A stretch of 64,000 bases of DNA from Paraburkholderia solisilvae (GTDB lineage: Bacteria > Pseudomonadota > Gammaproteobacteria > Burkholderiales > Burkholderiaceae), in NCBI RefSeq assembly GCF_902859875.1, contig NZ_CADIKF010000001.1, forward strand, positions 62,001 to 126,000, read 5' to 3'. The notes beneath the pieces are model-generated. The model ran no database searches. It was not told the DNA's origin and was given only the letters and a program-made list of their open reading frames with translations. The stretch's first letter is position 1; each line of letters starts with the position of its first letter. Of this stretch, positions 8,191 through 16,248 are shown in pieces. A program made the translations under genes and the position numbers.

Positions 8191-9195
8191 TCATCCGCCA
8201 ATCGTCCTTGCCTGTTTCGCCGCAAAGTCCCAATACAACGCCTGATTCGTCGCGACATCGGCCGGCAACAGACCGTTGTGATAGAACGCATCGGCGATGG
8301 TCTGCTGCTCGGTGAAGTTGCGCGCTTGCACCGGCCGCACGAGATAGCTTCGGCGTGCGTTGGCCCGCTCGATGGTCGACGCATCCAGCCCCCAGATCGG
8401 CGCCAGCGTGTTTGCCGCATCCTGTGGATGCGCGCGCAACCAGTCGCCCGCTTCCTTCAACTGATCGAACACGATCTGGACGACTTGCGGATGCGCGTCG
8501 GCGAACGCGCGCGACGCGAGGTAATAGCGTTGATAGGACGCGAGCCCCGCACCGTCGGCGAGAATACGCACGTCCGCATGGCGGTCGACCGACGCCACAT
8601 ACGGATCCCACGTGATCCACGCATCGACGCTGCCGCGCTCGAAGGCCGCGCGTCCGTCGGCCGGCGTCAGGTAGCTGGTTTTCACGTCGGCCGGCTTCAG
8701 GCCGGCGCGCGCCAGCGCCGCAAGCAGCAGATAGTGGCTGCCCGCTGCCTTGGTCACGGCAATGCGCTTGCCCTTCAGATCGCCAAGCGTATGCAGCGCG
8801 CTGTCGCGTTTCACGATGATGGCCTGCGCGCCCGGCGATGGCGCTTCCTGTGCGACGTACACGAAGCGCGCATGCGCAGCCTGCGCGAAGACCGGCACGG
8901 TGTCGGCGACATCCGCGCTGAAATCGACCGCGTCGACGTTGAGCGCCTCCGTCAACGGCAGGCCGCTAGCGAACTCATTCCACGATACCCGCACATTGAG
9001 CGGCGCCAAGGCCTTCTCGAGCGAACCGCGCGCTTTGAGCAGTGTGATCAGCGTCGACGATTTCTGATAGCCGATTCGCAGCGCGACCGGCGCGGCGTTT
9101 TGCGCCGGCGTCTGCGCGAAACCCGGCATGCTCGCCGCGGCCAGTAGCGAAACAAAAGCAAAACGCCCGAAGGCGCGGCGGGTGATATGCGGCAT
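8191..9195 (-). CDS. ABC transporter substrate-binding protein, aliphatic sulfonate type
   Basis: A 334-residue periplasmic binding protein of the SsuA/NrtA/TauA group: after the signal peptide it shows RIGYQKSSTLITLLKARGSLEKAL, WNEFASGLPLTEAL and the GSVDAWITWDPYVA segment typical of sulfonate-binding proteins. The N-terminus (MPHITRRAFGRFAF...GFAQ) carries twin arginines and may use the Tat route rather than Sec. I chose the start at 9195 because it opens directly on the signal peptide; the frame extends to 9354 without resembling the family. No ssuB, ssuC or ssuD neighbours are present, so it must work with a permease elsewhere or be a relic of a larger operon. Confidence 0.8.
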   Translation of the reverse strand: MPHITRRAFGRFAFVSLLAAASMPGFAQTPAQNAAPVALRIGYQKSSTLITLLKARGSLEKALAPLNVRVSWNEFASGLPLTEALNVDAVDFSADVADTVPVFAQAAHARFVYVAQEAPSPGAQAIIVKRDSALHTLGDLKGKRIAVTKAAGSHYLLLAALARAGLKPADVKTSYLTPADGRAAFERGSVDAWITWDPYVASVDRHADVRILADGAGLASYQRYYLASRAFADAHPQVVQIVFDQLKEAGDWLRAHPQDAANTLAPIWGLDASTIERANARRSYLVRPVQARNFTEQQTIADAFYHNGLLPADVATNQALYWDFAAKQARTIGG

Positions 9196-9255
9196 GGCGC
9201 GAGTCCTGGTTGTCTTTGTTGTCGCCGAGCAAACGATGCGGAATGACTCGGTGAT

Positions 9256-9276
9256 CTGCGATCGTAGCAATCGCAG
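9256..9276. promoter_or_regulatory. Inverted repeat upstream of the sulfonate-binding protein gene
   Basis: CTGCGAT (9256-9262) and ATCGCAG (9270-9276) are perfect inverted arms with a seven-base spacer, 61 bases upstream of the binding-protein start. A regulator site is plausible; the sequence does not identify the regulator. Confidence 0.3.
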
Positions 9277-9378
9277 CGCGGACTGCGAACCGACAGATTC
9301 AGATATCGATTCAACTGGCGCAGATAAGCGCACGCGGTATCCAACCCGCGGCATCCAACCTGTCGCGTGGCCATGAGC

Positions 9379-9395
9379 GGCTCGCGAAGCGAGCC
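9379..9395 (-). terminator. GC-rich hairpin after the small lipoprotein gene
   Basis: GGCTCGC-GAA-GCGAGCC forms a perfect seven-base-pair stem with a three-base loop, 20 bases past the stop of the lipoprotein gene at 9415. It lacks a clear U tract, so termination is probable but not certain. Confidence 0.4.
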
Positions 9396-9414
9396 TGTTC
9401 GCCTGCTCGTTCGC

Positions 9415-9633
9415 TTATTGGCTGGAGCCGGGGGAGGCGCCATCCTTTGCCGCGGCGGCCGGCGCGCTAGCCATCGAGGTATCGGTCACCGTGCCTGATT
9501 GCCCGTTACTCGCGGTGATATGGCTACTGCCTGCGCTCATGCTGTCGTTACCGGCGTCGTGGGCTTTCTTGCAGGCGGTGGTGCCGAATGCAAATGCGGC
9601 TGCGGCGATTGCAATATAGGCGAATCGTTTCAT
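9415..9633 (-). CDS. Small predicted lipoprotein
   Basis: A 72-residue protein with a lipoprotein signal peptide ending in a lipobox (FGTTAC, Cys21), followed by a short Ser/Ala/Gly-rich tail with no recognisable domain. The start at 9633 is supported by a GAGGA ribosome site five bases upstream (gcgaggaggaaaaATG). It is probably anchored in the envelope. Function unknown; it resembles the many short, lysine-cysteine starting (ACKKAHD) lipoproteins of Burkholderiaceae. The frame extends upstream to 9852, but that part lacks a ribosome site and looks non-coding. Confidence 0.7.
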   Translation of the reverse strand: MKRFAYIAIAAAAFAFGTTACKKAHDAGNDSMSAGSSHITASNGQSGTVTDTSMASAPAAAAKDGASPGSSQ

Positions 9634-9921
9634 TTTTCCTCCTCGCGTGTGTATTGCGTGACGGACAGCAGACGCTGTGCCCAGTCCAGGCTCCATGCAA
9701 AGGCCGACGCGTCGAACTTGCGCCGTTTCCCGCTGCGCGGTGCATGTCGGCTCGATGAATGCTCCAGGCACAAGACGTGCAAGCGCTGAACCGCCAGGGC
9801 TCGACGCCATAACGGCACGAACCCGGCATGCGATGCACGCAGACAGCATCAAGTCGAGGCGGGACCGGCGATCGGCGCCGCATCGCTTGTCTCAGGCTTA
9901 TCTTCAAGGAAGGACTTCACC

Positions 9922-10365
9922 ATGACCCCAAGCTCCCCGAGATACCGGTCGAGATTCGCGACGGCCGTCTTCGATCTGCTCAACCCCATCCCCTATGGGC
10001 TGTTTGTCGGCACGTTGATCTTCGACATCACTTACGCAAGCACGCGCAATGTGTTCTGGGGAAAAAGCGCCGCGTGGCTTGTCATAGTGGGATTGTTTTT
10101 CGCGATCATCCCGCGCCTGATCAACCTGTTTCATGTCTGGCTGCCGTCGCGCTATCCGGTCACCGGTATCGAGAGAATCGCATTCTGGTTGAACCTGTCA
10201 GGCATTATTGCGGCGATCGTCAACGCATTCGTGCATAGCCGCGATGCATACGCGATGGTGCCGGAGAACATCATTCTTTCGGTGATTACCGTGGCGTTGC
10301 TGAGCCTCGGACAGATCGTGCTTGCGTTCGACAAGTTTGTTTTCCGGGAGGTCGCCCATGACTAA
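9922..10365 (+). CDS. Small integral membrane protein (DUF2231-like)
   Basis: 147 residues with four hydrophobic segments (about 25-40, 48-66, 84-102 and 115-135). An AAGGAAGG ribosome site precedes the ATG. The last eight bases overlap the start of the sorbosone dehydrogenase-like gene, so the two are translationally coupled and probably work together. DUF2231-type membrane proteins are often encoded beside periplasmic dehydrogenases and may serve as membrane partners or electron-transfer components, but no haem-ligand pattern is obvious, so the role is inferred from context only. Confidence 0.7.
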   Translation: MTPSSPRYRSRFATAVFDLLNPIPYGLFVGTLIFDITYASTRNVFWGKSAAWLVIVGLFFAIIPRLINLFHVWLPSRYPVTGIERIAFWLNLSGIIAAIVNAFVHSRDAYAMVPENIILSVITVALLSLGQIVLAFDKFVFREVAHD

Positions 10366-11677
10366 GGTCATTTCGATCAGCGCGCTGGCGATAGCCTGTG
10401 CAGCCCTCGTCAGCGGATGCGGCAATCGCGCTCAGTACGATGAGCAGCAGCAGGCCGGAGACAATCCGCCCTTGCCGCACGCACGCAATTTCCTCGCGCC
10501 GCCGATGCAGGTGCCGAAATTTGTCGGCTGGCAGAACGATGAGACACCGAAGGTGGCGGATGGACTGAAGATCGAGAAAATTGCGTCGGGTCTGGTCCAT
10601 CCTCGCCAGGTTTATGCATTGCCTAACGGCGATATTCTCGTCGCTGAATCGAACGGCCCGAATGAGGAGGCCGTGACCACACCGAAGCAGCTGATTGCCG
10701 GCCTTGTCGAGGAGCGCTCGGGCAAGAAGGCAAAAGGCGCGAATCGCATTAGCTTGCTGCGTGAGCGCAAGGATGGCAGCGGGCAATGGGACAAGACGGT
10801 GTTTATCGACCATCTGCATTCGCCATTCGGCATGCAGCTGATCCGCGACACGCTTTATGTGGCTGATACCGATGCCATCCTGAAGTATCCGTATCAGTCC
10901 GGCGAGACCCGTATTTCGACGCGAGGCGTCGAACTCACCGACCTGCCGGATACGATCAACCACCACTGGACCAAGGCACTGCTTGCGAGTCCCGACGGCA
11001 AGAAGCTGTTTGTCGGTGTCGGCTCGAACAGCAACGTCGGCGAAAACGGGCTCGACGTCGAATACCGGCGCGCCAATGTGCTGGAGGTCGATATCGCGAC
11101 CGGCGGCAGCCGCATCTATGCGGCCGGAATTCGTAATCCGACCGGACTGCAGTGGGAGCCGAAGACGGGGCAGCTGTGGGCCGTCGCGAACGAACGCGAC
11201 GAAATCGGCGCGGATCTCGTCCCCGACTATCTGACTTCGGTGCAGGAGGGCGCATTCTATGGCTGGCCATACAGTTACTACGGCCAGCATGTGGACCCGC
11301 GCGCACAACCGCAGCGCCCCGATCTGGTTGCAAAGGCAATCAAACCGGATTACGCAATCGGCTCGCACGTGGCGCCGCTCGGGTTGCTGTTCTATACCGG
11401 CAACAATCTGCCCGCGCAGTACCGAGGCGGCGCCTTTATCGGCGAGCATGGCAGTTGGGATCGTTCACCGCTAAGCGGTTATGAGGTCACCTATGTCGCG
11501 TTCGATAACGGCAAACCGGTCGGCGCGCCTAAACCGGTGGTAACCGGCTTCGCAACGGACGATCAGAAAGGACTGCATGGCGCGCCGGTCGGCCTGGCTC
11601 AAGGTCAGGACGGCTCGCTCATCATCGCCGACGATGTAGGCGATGCCGTATGGCGTGTGACAAGGAAAGGGGAGTAG
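10358..11677 (+). CDS. PQQ-type sorbosone dehydrogenase-like lipoprotein
   Basis: 439 residues with a lipoprotein signal (LVSGC, Cys21), then a six-bladed beta-propeller of the soluble glucose/L-sorbosone dehydrogenase superfamily. Visible family landmarks include KIEKIASGLVHPRQVYALPNG, a GVGSNSNVGENG calcium/PQQ-region motif, AAGIRNPTGLQWEP and the AFIGEHGSWDRSPLSGYEV segment. It should be a periplasmic, lipid-anchored oxidase of sugars or alcohols using PQQ, although PQQ dependence cannot be proved from sequence. A GGGAGG site inside the upstream gene supports the start at 10358. It forms a two-gene operon with the membrane protein before it. Confidence 0.85.
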   Translation: MTKVISISALAIACAALVSGCGNRAQYDEQQQAGDNPPLPHARNFLAPPMQVPKFVGWQNDETPKVADGLKIEKIASGLVHPRQVYALPNGDILVAESNGPNEEAVTTPKQLIAGLVEERSGKKAKGANRISLLRERKDGSGQWDKTVFIDHLHSPFGMQLIRDTLYVADTDAILKYPYQSGETRISTRGVELTDLPDTINHHWTKALLASPDGKKLFVGVGSNSNVGENGLDVEYRRANVLEVDIATGGSRIYAAGIRNPTGLQWEPKTGQLWAVANERDEIGADLVPDYLTSVQEGAFYGWPYSYYGQHVDPRAQPQRPDLVAKAIKPDYAIGSHVAPLGLLFYTGNNLPAQYRGGAFIGEHGSWDRSPLSGYEVTYVAFDNGKPVGAPKPVVTGFATDDQKGLHGAPVGLAQGQDGSLIIADDVGDAVWRVTRKGE

Positions 11678-12641
11678 GGGCGGCGCACTCTTTCTGCTGC
11701 GACGGCATCAATAACGATTGAGGTTGCAGACAACCTGCTTCTTTGACGGGATCAGGCTTGCGATGCATGTCGGGGTAATGGGCGTTTGTCATTAGCCTGC
11801 GCGCATCGCAGCCAGCCGCTTCTTGCAAGAATCTACAAAGAGAAACCCTGGACCGGCAAAGACCGCTGTTCCGCCCGGTGAAAGGGCGATCCGGCAATCC
11901 GCACTATCGCGATCACGCAGATGCGATCTCACGCAAATGCGCTTGAACGGCGAATATTTCCCACTACTCTATACCCGTGCTGCCTTTGAGAAGGCGATGC
12001 AAAAGCGCATTCATCTCGTGCCTCGCGTAGAGACGCGATGAGGTGATTCGCTGCACTGCGAACACGCCGGCAAGCCGATCTGACAGGTGCCGATGCAGGT
12101 GAAAGCCACCGTGACATGTGCAAAATCATGCATTTATCGGTCGTGAATCTGTCGGTGTGCCATGCATAGTCAAATTGTCGCGTGGCGTAGTCAAAAGCGC
12201 GCCTGCGCACGCGTAAACAGCCTTCATCCTGCACGGCACGATGAGCTTTCGCGCGTACACTCTTAAAACTCTTTGCCGCGAGTATCGATATGTCAGGCTT
12301 GAGCTAAGGACATCGGTTTCCGCGTTGACAGCATGTGTACGTGACCGCTAGTCTTCGGCCGTCGACTGCATCGCCATCTTCTCTCGCGGTCGACCGGCAA
12401 TCCGATCTGTTGCTCGTGCGAGATACCGGCACGTGTGGTCGCGCTGCACGCGTGCAGCGAAATTGCCTGATCATCGCAGCGCGCTTGACTCATCGCCACA
12501 GATCTCAAGCGTGATGCAGCTTCAATCCGGATCGAATGCCCCTACCCGCTGCCCCGTCGGTCATGCATCGGTGCCCCTGACATGCAGGTGGCCACGCGCT
12601 AGCCGTGGATAGATAGCATTCCCCTATGTTCATGGGAGCAC
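11678..12641. other. 964-base region with no convincing gene
   Basis: I find no frame here with a plausible ribosome site, domain or codon pattern on either strand; the frames present are short and arginine-rich. Visible structure is limited to a direct repeat TAGTCAAA at 12167-12174 and 12188-12195 (21 bases apart, two helical turns) and an AT-richer patch around 12125-12180. The right end holds the promoter of the AraC-type gene at 12642. It may be a decayed gene or a long regulatory spacer. Confidence 0.5.
12167..12195. repeat. Direct repeat TAGTCAAA, two turns apart
   Basis: Two identical eight-base copies begin 21 bases apart (12167 and 12188), which puts them on the same face of the helix. 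This arrangement fits a tandem binding site for an AraC-type activator, but chance cannot be excluded for an eight-base match. Confidence 0.3.
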
Positions 12642-13613
12642 ATGGAAACTGAGCCATTCGATGTGAACGGTACTCGCACTGATGACACTTGCGTCGACCG
12701 TCGACATCAACACGCGTTCCGGGTCGACGGCATGCTCGTCGAGTTCGGCCCTGATGGGCCGCAAGACTCAGTGGTCCGAAACTGGAGCCTCGGGCCGCTT
12801 GGCCTTATGCTGCTCGAAGTCGATAGTTTGTCGTTGACGCCTGACGCGGGTTACAGCGCGCAGTTCGTGTATCTCGCGGTGGTCAGATCGGGTGGCGTCA
12901 CGATTGAAATGACCGGGCAAACCCATAACACGGGCGCGGGAAGCATGCTGTTGATCGATCTGGAGGAACCTCATCTGCAGCGCTTCGACCGGCATTCCGA
13001 GGCAATCGTGATCCGTGTCCCGCGCAAGATTCTGGCGGACCGCGGCGGCTTTCGCGAACGAAGGCTTGGACTGCTTACGCCCGATATGGCGGAGCCTGAC
13101 GTGCGCGCCGTCAGCGAGTCTGTCGTGCTGGTCGGCCAGCAGGGCGGCCGCACGAGCCTCGAGTTGCGCCGGCGGCAAGGGGAGCATCTGCTGGATATCC
13201 TCAGCGTGATCATCGACGATCCCTACGGGCTCGCGCGACGGCGCAGCAGCAGTGCGACGCTGCTGCGCGCGAAGCGGTTCATATCGCAAAACATCGGGAA
13301 TGCTGATCTGAGCGTGAGCCTGATCGCGTCCGCCGTCGGGGCATCCGAGGCACACCTGCACCGGCTGTTTCGTGCGGATGGCTATTCATTGATGCGCTAC
13401 GTGCTCTGTCACCGGCTCGAACTGGCCGCTGAACTGCTGGCAAGACGAAGCGAACGCCGGCTGCACATCAAGGAAGTGGCTTACCGATGCGGCTTTGTCA
13501 ATGCCGCGCACTTTAGCCGCACATTCCGGCGCCGCTTCGGCATCTCGCCGAGAGCCGTCGCGACCACCGGGTTGAACGTGGAACGCGAAAGCGGCGATGA
13601 AGCGCCGACATAA
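12642..13613 (+). CDS. AraC-family transcriptional regulator
   Basis: 323 residues: an N-terminal cupin-like sensing domain of the AraC-binding type (about 30-200; SGGVTIEMTGQTHNTGAGSMLLID) and a C-terminal AraC double HTH (about 215-315; VSLIASAVGASEAHLHRLFRADG, then VAYRCGFVNAAHFSRTFRRRFGISPR). A GGGAG site lies close to the ATG at 12642. It is followed, in the same direction after about 330 bases, by the small-protein/ACP/pirin unit, which is the most obvious candidate target. Confidence 0.85.
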   Translation: METEPFDVNGTRTDDTCVDRRHQHAFRVDGMLVEFGPDGPQDSVVRNWSLGPLGLMLLEVDSLSLTPDAGYSAQFVYLAVVRSGGVTIEMTGQTHNTGAGSMLLIDLEEPHLQRFDRHSEAIVIRVPRKILADRGGFRERRLGLLTPDMAEPDVRAVSESVVLVGQQGGRTSLELRRRQGEHLLDILSVIIDDPYGLARRRSSSATLLRAKRFISQNIGNADLSVSLIASAVGASEAHLHRLFRADGYSLMRYVLCHRLELAAELLARRSERRLHIKEVAYRCGFVNAAHFSRTFRRRFGISPRAVATTGLNVERESGDEAPT

Positions 13614-13945
13614 GACATCACGCGCTTCGCATCAGTTTTAGAACACATCTGGTTTTTGGCGGCAAAAAAATCAAACAGGAAATTTAGCCGCTCCAATGAT
13701 TGGGAATATGCACGAGATTCCGCTTGTTATGGACTCAAGTGCGCCGATCGTCTTCACGCGTTTCGCTTAGCGCACCCTGCGTCGGGTCGATCAACATCGT
13801 CGATCCGGCGACACGACGCCTTGCCCGGAATCGTGTATTGCCTGGCCCCCGTGCTGAGCAATCCGGCAAGGCTTCCAGCTCGTAAGAAATGTAGGCGGCC
13901 GGCGGCGTCGACGCAGCCCGGCCCCACTCAAAGATGGAGGTCAGC
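13614..13945. other. Intergenic region upstream of the ACP unit
   Basis: 332 bases without a credible gene. The first 80 bases are unusually A+T-rich for this window (an aaaaaaa run at about 13664-13670 followed by an AT-rich stretch), consistent with the AraC gene's end and a promoter for the unit starting at 13946. No clear terminator hairpin or inverted operator was found. Confidence 0.4.
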
Positions 13946-14197
13946 ATGGAGAAGCGAACGACGGCGATCGCATTTGAGGATCGGGCGTGGTCGGTCAACC
14001 GGCGCAGTGGAGAGCATCCGGCGGAGTTTCTGGCATTTGCGCTACCGGTGTGGGCGCCTGCGCATATCGCTGCAGAAAGGTCGATTGACGCGCAAGATGC
14101 AGTTGAATCCCCGGCGCCGCGCTCCACGCGCCTGCGTGCGACATGGGTCAAGGTAGATCGGCTTGGACTGGTGTGTCATTGGATACGTGACGAATGA
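13946..14197 (+). CDS. Small protein of unknown function, first gene of the ACP unit
   Basis: 83 residues, with no domain that I recognise, no signal peptide and no membrane helix. It is acceptable as a real gene because GGAGG lies five bases before the ATG at 13946 and its stop overlaps the start of the acyl carrier protein gene (ATGA), so the two are translationally coupled. The middle is Ala/Pro-rich and the C-terminus (ATWVKVDRLGLVCHWIRDE) is amphipathic. A role with the ACP is inferred from coupling only. Confidence 0.55.
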   Translation: MEKRTTAIAFEDRAWSVNRRSGEHPAEFLAFALPVWAPAHIAAERSIDAQDAVESPAPRSTRLRATWVKVDRLGLVCHWIRDE

Positions 14198-14514
14198 CGA
14201 AGCAAAGGCAGGACACGGCTGAAAAGATCAGGGCGTTGGTTGCGCATCACTTCGGGATGGCCATCGAGGATGTGCATGACGAACTGTCGTTTCGGGAAGA
14301 CCTCGGCGCCGACTCGCTGGACATGATGGATTTCGCGATTGAGCTGGAGGCGCACTTCGGCATGTCGGTGCCCAACGAGGACGTCGAATTGCTGGGTTCG
14401 GTCGGCGAAGCGATTCGCTGGATGCTGCAAAGACCGGAGAAGGGCAGTGTTGAGAAAAGCCGCAGCGAGCGGCCAGCGGACATCCGTTCCCATGCGAAGA
14501 GGGATCAACGATGA
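14194..14514 (+). CDS. Stand-alone acyl carrier protein
   Basis: 106 residues with the acyl carrier fold and the phosphopantetheine attachment motif LGADSLDMMDF (Ser41), preceded by SFREDLG and followed by the usual acidic recognition helix (FAIELEAHF). This is very close to fatty-acid AcpP in its core but has a 25-residue basic C-terminal tail absent from AcpP, and no fab or polyketide genes are nearby, so it is a specialised carrier and not the housekeeping one. It overlaps its neighbours on both sides by four bases (ATGA). Confidence 0.9.
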   Translation: MTKQRQDTAEKIRALVAHHFGMAIEDVHDELSFREDLGADSLDMMDFAIELEAHFGMSVPNEDVELLGSVGEAIRWMLQRPEKGSVEKSRSERPADIRSHAKRDQR

Positions 14515-15422
14515 CGATGAACTTGCAAAACGAAATGCAACATCGGCAACGCGCGATTGCCACGCGCACGAAAGGCCGTACCAACGGACCGGTCACGCAA
14601 CTGGTCAGTCCTTCGGACCTCGGGCAGTCGCTGAAACCCTTCGTCATGCTTGCGCGTTATGCGGTTGCCGAAAGCGCCACGTTCATCTACCCGCTGCATC
14701 CGCATTCGGGCATCGCGTCGCTGGCGATGATCGTCGAGGGCACGCTGAGTTGCGTCGACAGCAACGGCAAGCCGAAAACGCTGCAGCGCGGCGCGGTGGA
14801 ACTGCTGGTTGCCGGCCGCGGCATCTGGCACGGCGGCCCGGTTAACACGATCGGCTCGACATGCTGTTATCTGATGTGGCTCGCATTGCCGCCGGAGTAC
14901 GAACTGGCCGAACCGAGCGAAACGTTTCTCGATGTGCAACAGACGCCGGCCGAAGGAGCTGCGCGAGTCTTGCTGGGCCGTTTGAACGGCACCGAAAGCG
15001 CATGGGCGACGCCTGTGCCTGCGACCTGCCTGTACGTCGAACTGCGGGAAGGCGATAGCTGGCGCTACGATCCGCCGGACGGCCACGACGTTTTGTGGGT
15101 GGTGGTCTGTTCCGGGTCGCTCGGCGCCGGTCAAACCATCGACGCCGGCGAACTGGTCATATTCGAGCGTTCGTTTGCGAGCGTGCAATTCGTTGCACGC
15201 AGCGATTGCAGCTTTATGCTCGGTTCGGCGCCGTTCAGTCCGCACGATATCGTGGAAAGCCATTCGTCAGTGCATACGAGCGCCGCTGCGATGCGGCGGG
15301 CGGAAGATGAGATTACCAGTCTCGGCGAACAGTTGAATGCGCAGGGGCGGCTCAGCGCCGAGCAATGGGAAAGCGCAATGCAAAAGATGCGAAGCCGACG
15401 CAAGGAGACGGGCGTTTGCTGA
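14511..15422 (+). CDS. Pirin-like bicupin protein
   Basis: 303 residues with two cupin-like halves. The first half carries the pirin signature HPHSGIAS (His63, His65) and a third metal-ligand candidate, His107 in GIWHGG, where typical pirins have an HSE motif; the usual Glu ligand is replaced by Gly109. Pirins are iron proteins acting as quercetinases or redox-linked regulators, so metal binding here may be altered. The start overlaps the ACP stop by four bases. The coupling of a pirin-like protein to an ACP is unusual and gives no ready pathway. Confidence 0.75.
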   Translation: MTMNLQNEMQHRQRAIATRTKGRTNGPVTQLVSPSDLGQSLKPFVMLARYAVAESATFIYPLHPHSGIASLAMIVEGTLSCVDSNGKPKTLQRGAVELLVAGRGIWHGGPVNTIGSTCCYLMWLALPPEYELAEPSETFLDVQQTPAEGAARVLLGRLNGTESAWATPVPATCLYVELREGDSWRYDPPDGHDVLWVVVCSGSLGAGQTIDAGELVIFERSFASVQFVARSDCSFMLGSAPFSPHDIVESHSSVHTSAAAMRRAEDEITSLGEQLNAQGRLSAEQWESAMQKMRSRRKETGVC

Positions 15423-15860
15423 CGACGGCCGTGATTGGCTTGCGCGATGGCGCCGCGCCTCCGGACGTCTTTTATGCCGTGCGTGCTTCGCTGCGAGGCA
15501 AACCAGGCAAGCCACGTAAGCCAACGTAAGCCACGCTTATGAGACGCCCGGTTCAGCGCCAATTCCAGTAGTCGCCACGCTGCTTGCGGGCCGCAAGGTT
15601 CGTATGCGGGCGTACAGGTCCACTCCCTCTTTCCGTAGCGCGCGCCGGGTGTGTCATGGCGCGGTCCCGCGTTCGACCCCATTCAAACGGCGTGAACAAC
15701 CACATTGGTTGCGTTGACAAGCTTTCATTCTGCCTCGAACAAAGGGCCGCAAAGCGCCACCCATTGCCGGTGGGACCATTCGCTCCAGCGCGGTAAATGC
15801 GAATTTGTTTTATTATCATCGACGGCAAAACCCTGCGCGAGCAACCGGAAATTTCGTTCG
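15423..15860. other. Intergenic region between the pirin-like and DUF4087 genes
   Basis: 438 bases without a gene I can support. A short imperfect tandem array of a gtaagccac-like unit occupies roughly 15507-15535. The right part (15790-15860) is A+T-rich and probably carries the promoter of the DUF4087 gene. No strong hairpin followed by T residues was seen. Confidence 0.4.
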
Positions 15861-16202
15861 ATGAGAAGCATCAGTTTCACCTTCGCACTGCGTTTTATCG
15901 CACTTCTGCTGATCGCGCTCTCTCTACCGAAGCCTGCAATAGCCGCTCAAACGCGTTGTGGATGGATCGAGAACGACATGCCGTCCAGCCTGACGCTGTC
16001 GGATCGCGACGGCACATGGACCATCGCGTCGATCGACCAGCAGGCGGACGGCTTCGCTCATATGCCGGACACCCGCAAAGGCGACGCATGCGGTTGCCTG
16101 TCGGTCGAGACCGACCAGGCCACGATGCACATCACGAAGGTGCTGGGAGGCAGGCTGAAGCCTGTATCGGCCTGTCGGCGGGATAAAAACCTCAAGCAGT
16201 AG
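15861..16202 (+). CDS. Secreted DUF4087-type protein
   Basis: 113 residues with an N-terminal signal peptide (hydrophobic core about 10-24, cleavage near AIAA) and a mature domain that begins with CGWIENDMPSSLTLSDRDGTWTI, matching the DUF4087 family pattern (CGW...LxDxDGxWxI). Four cysteines (including CGC) suggest disulfides in the periplasm. Function of the family is unknown. I start at 15861 because that ATG opens the signal peptide directly. The TSUP transporter gene follows in the same direction. Confidence 0.75.
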   Translation: MRSISFTFALRFIALLLIALSLPKPAIAAQTRCGWIENDMPSSLTLSDRDGTWTIASIDQQADGFAHMPDTRKGDACGCLSVETDQATMHITKVLGGRLKPVSACRRDKNLKQ

Positions 16203-16248
16203 CCCTGCCGTCCCCGGCCTCCTTACTGGACTCTTGCAGCATCGCGCG

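Noticed and set aside
11622..11897. Minus-strand 91-codon frame overlapping the end of the sorbosone dehydrogenase-like gene
   Set aside because: It overlaps a well-supported gene, lacks a ribosome site and has a random-looking composition.
13735..14151. Minus-strand frame of 138 codons opposite the small ACP-unit gene
   Set aside because: Composition is Arg/Ser/Ala-rich, there is no ribosome site, and the plus-strand reading is supported by GGAGG and coupled stops.
15507..15535. Short tandem-like gtaagccac units, considered as a repeat array or attachment site
   Set aside because: Only about three imperfect units of nine to ten bases; no flanking integrase or tRNA, so not reported as a functional element.
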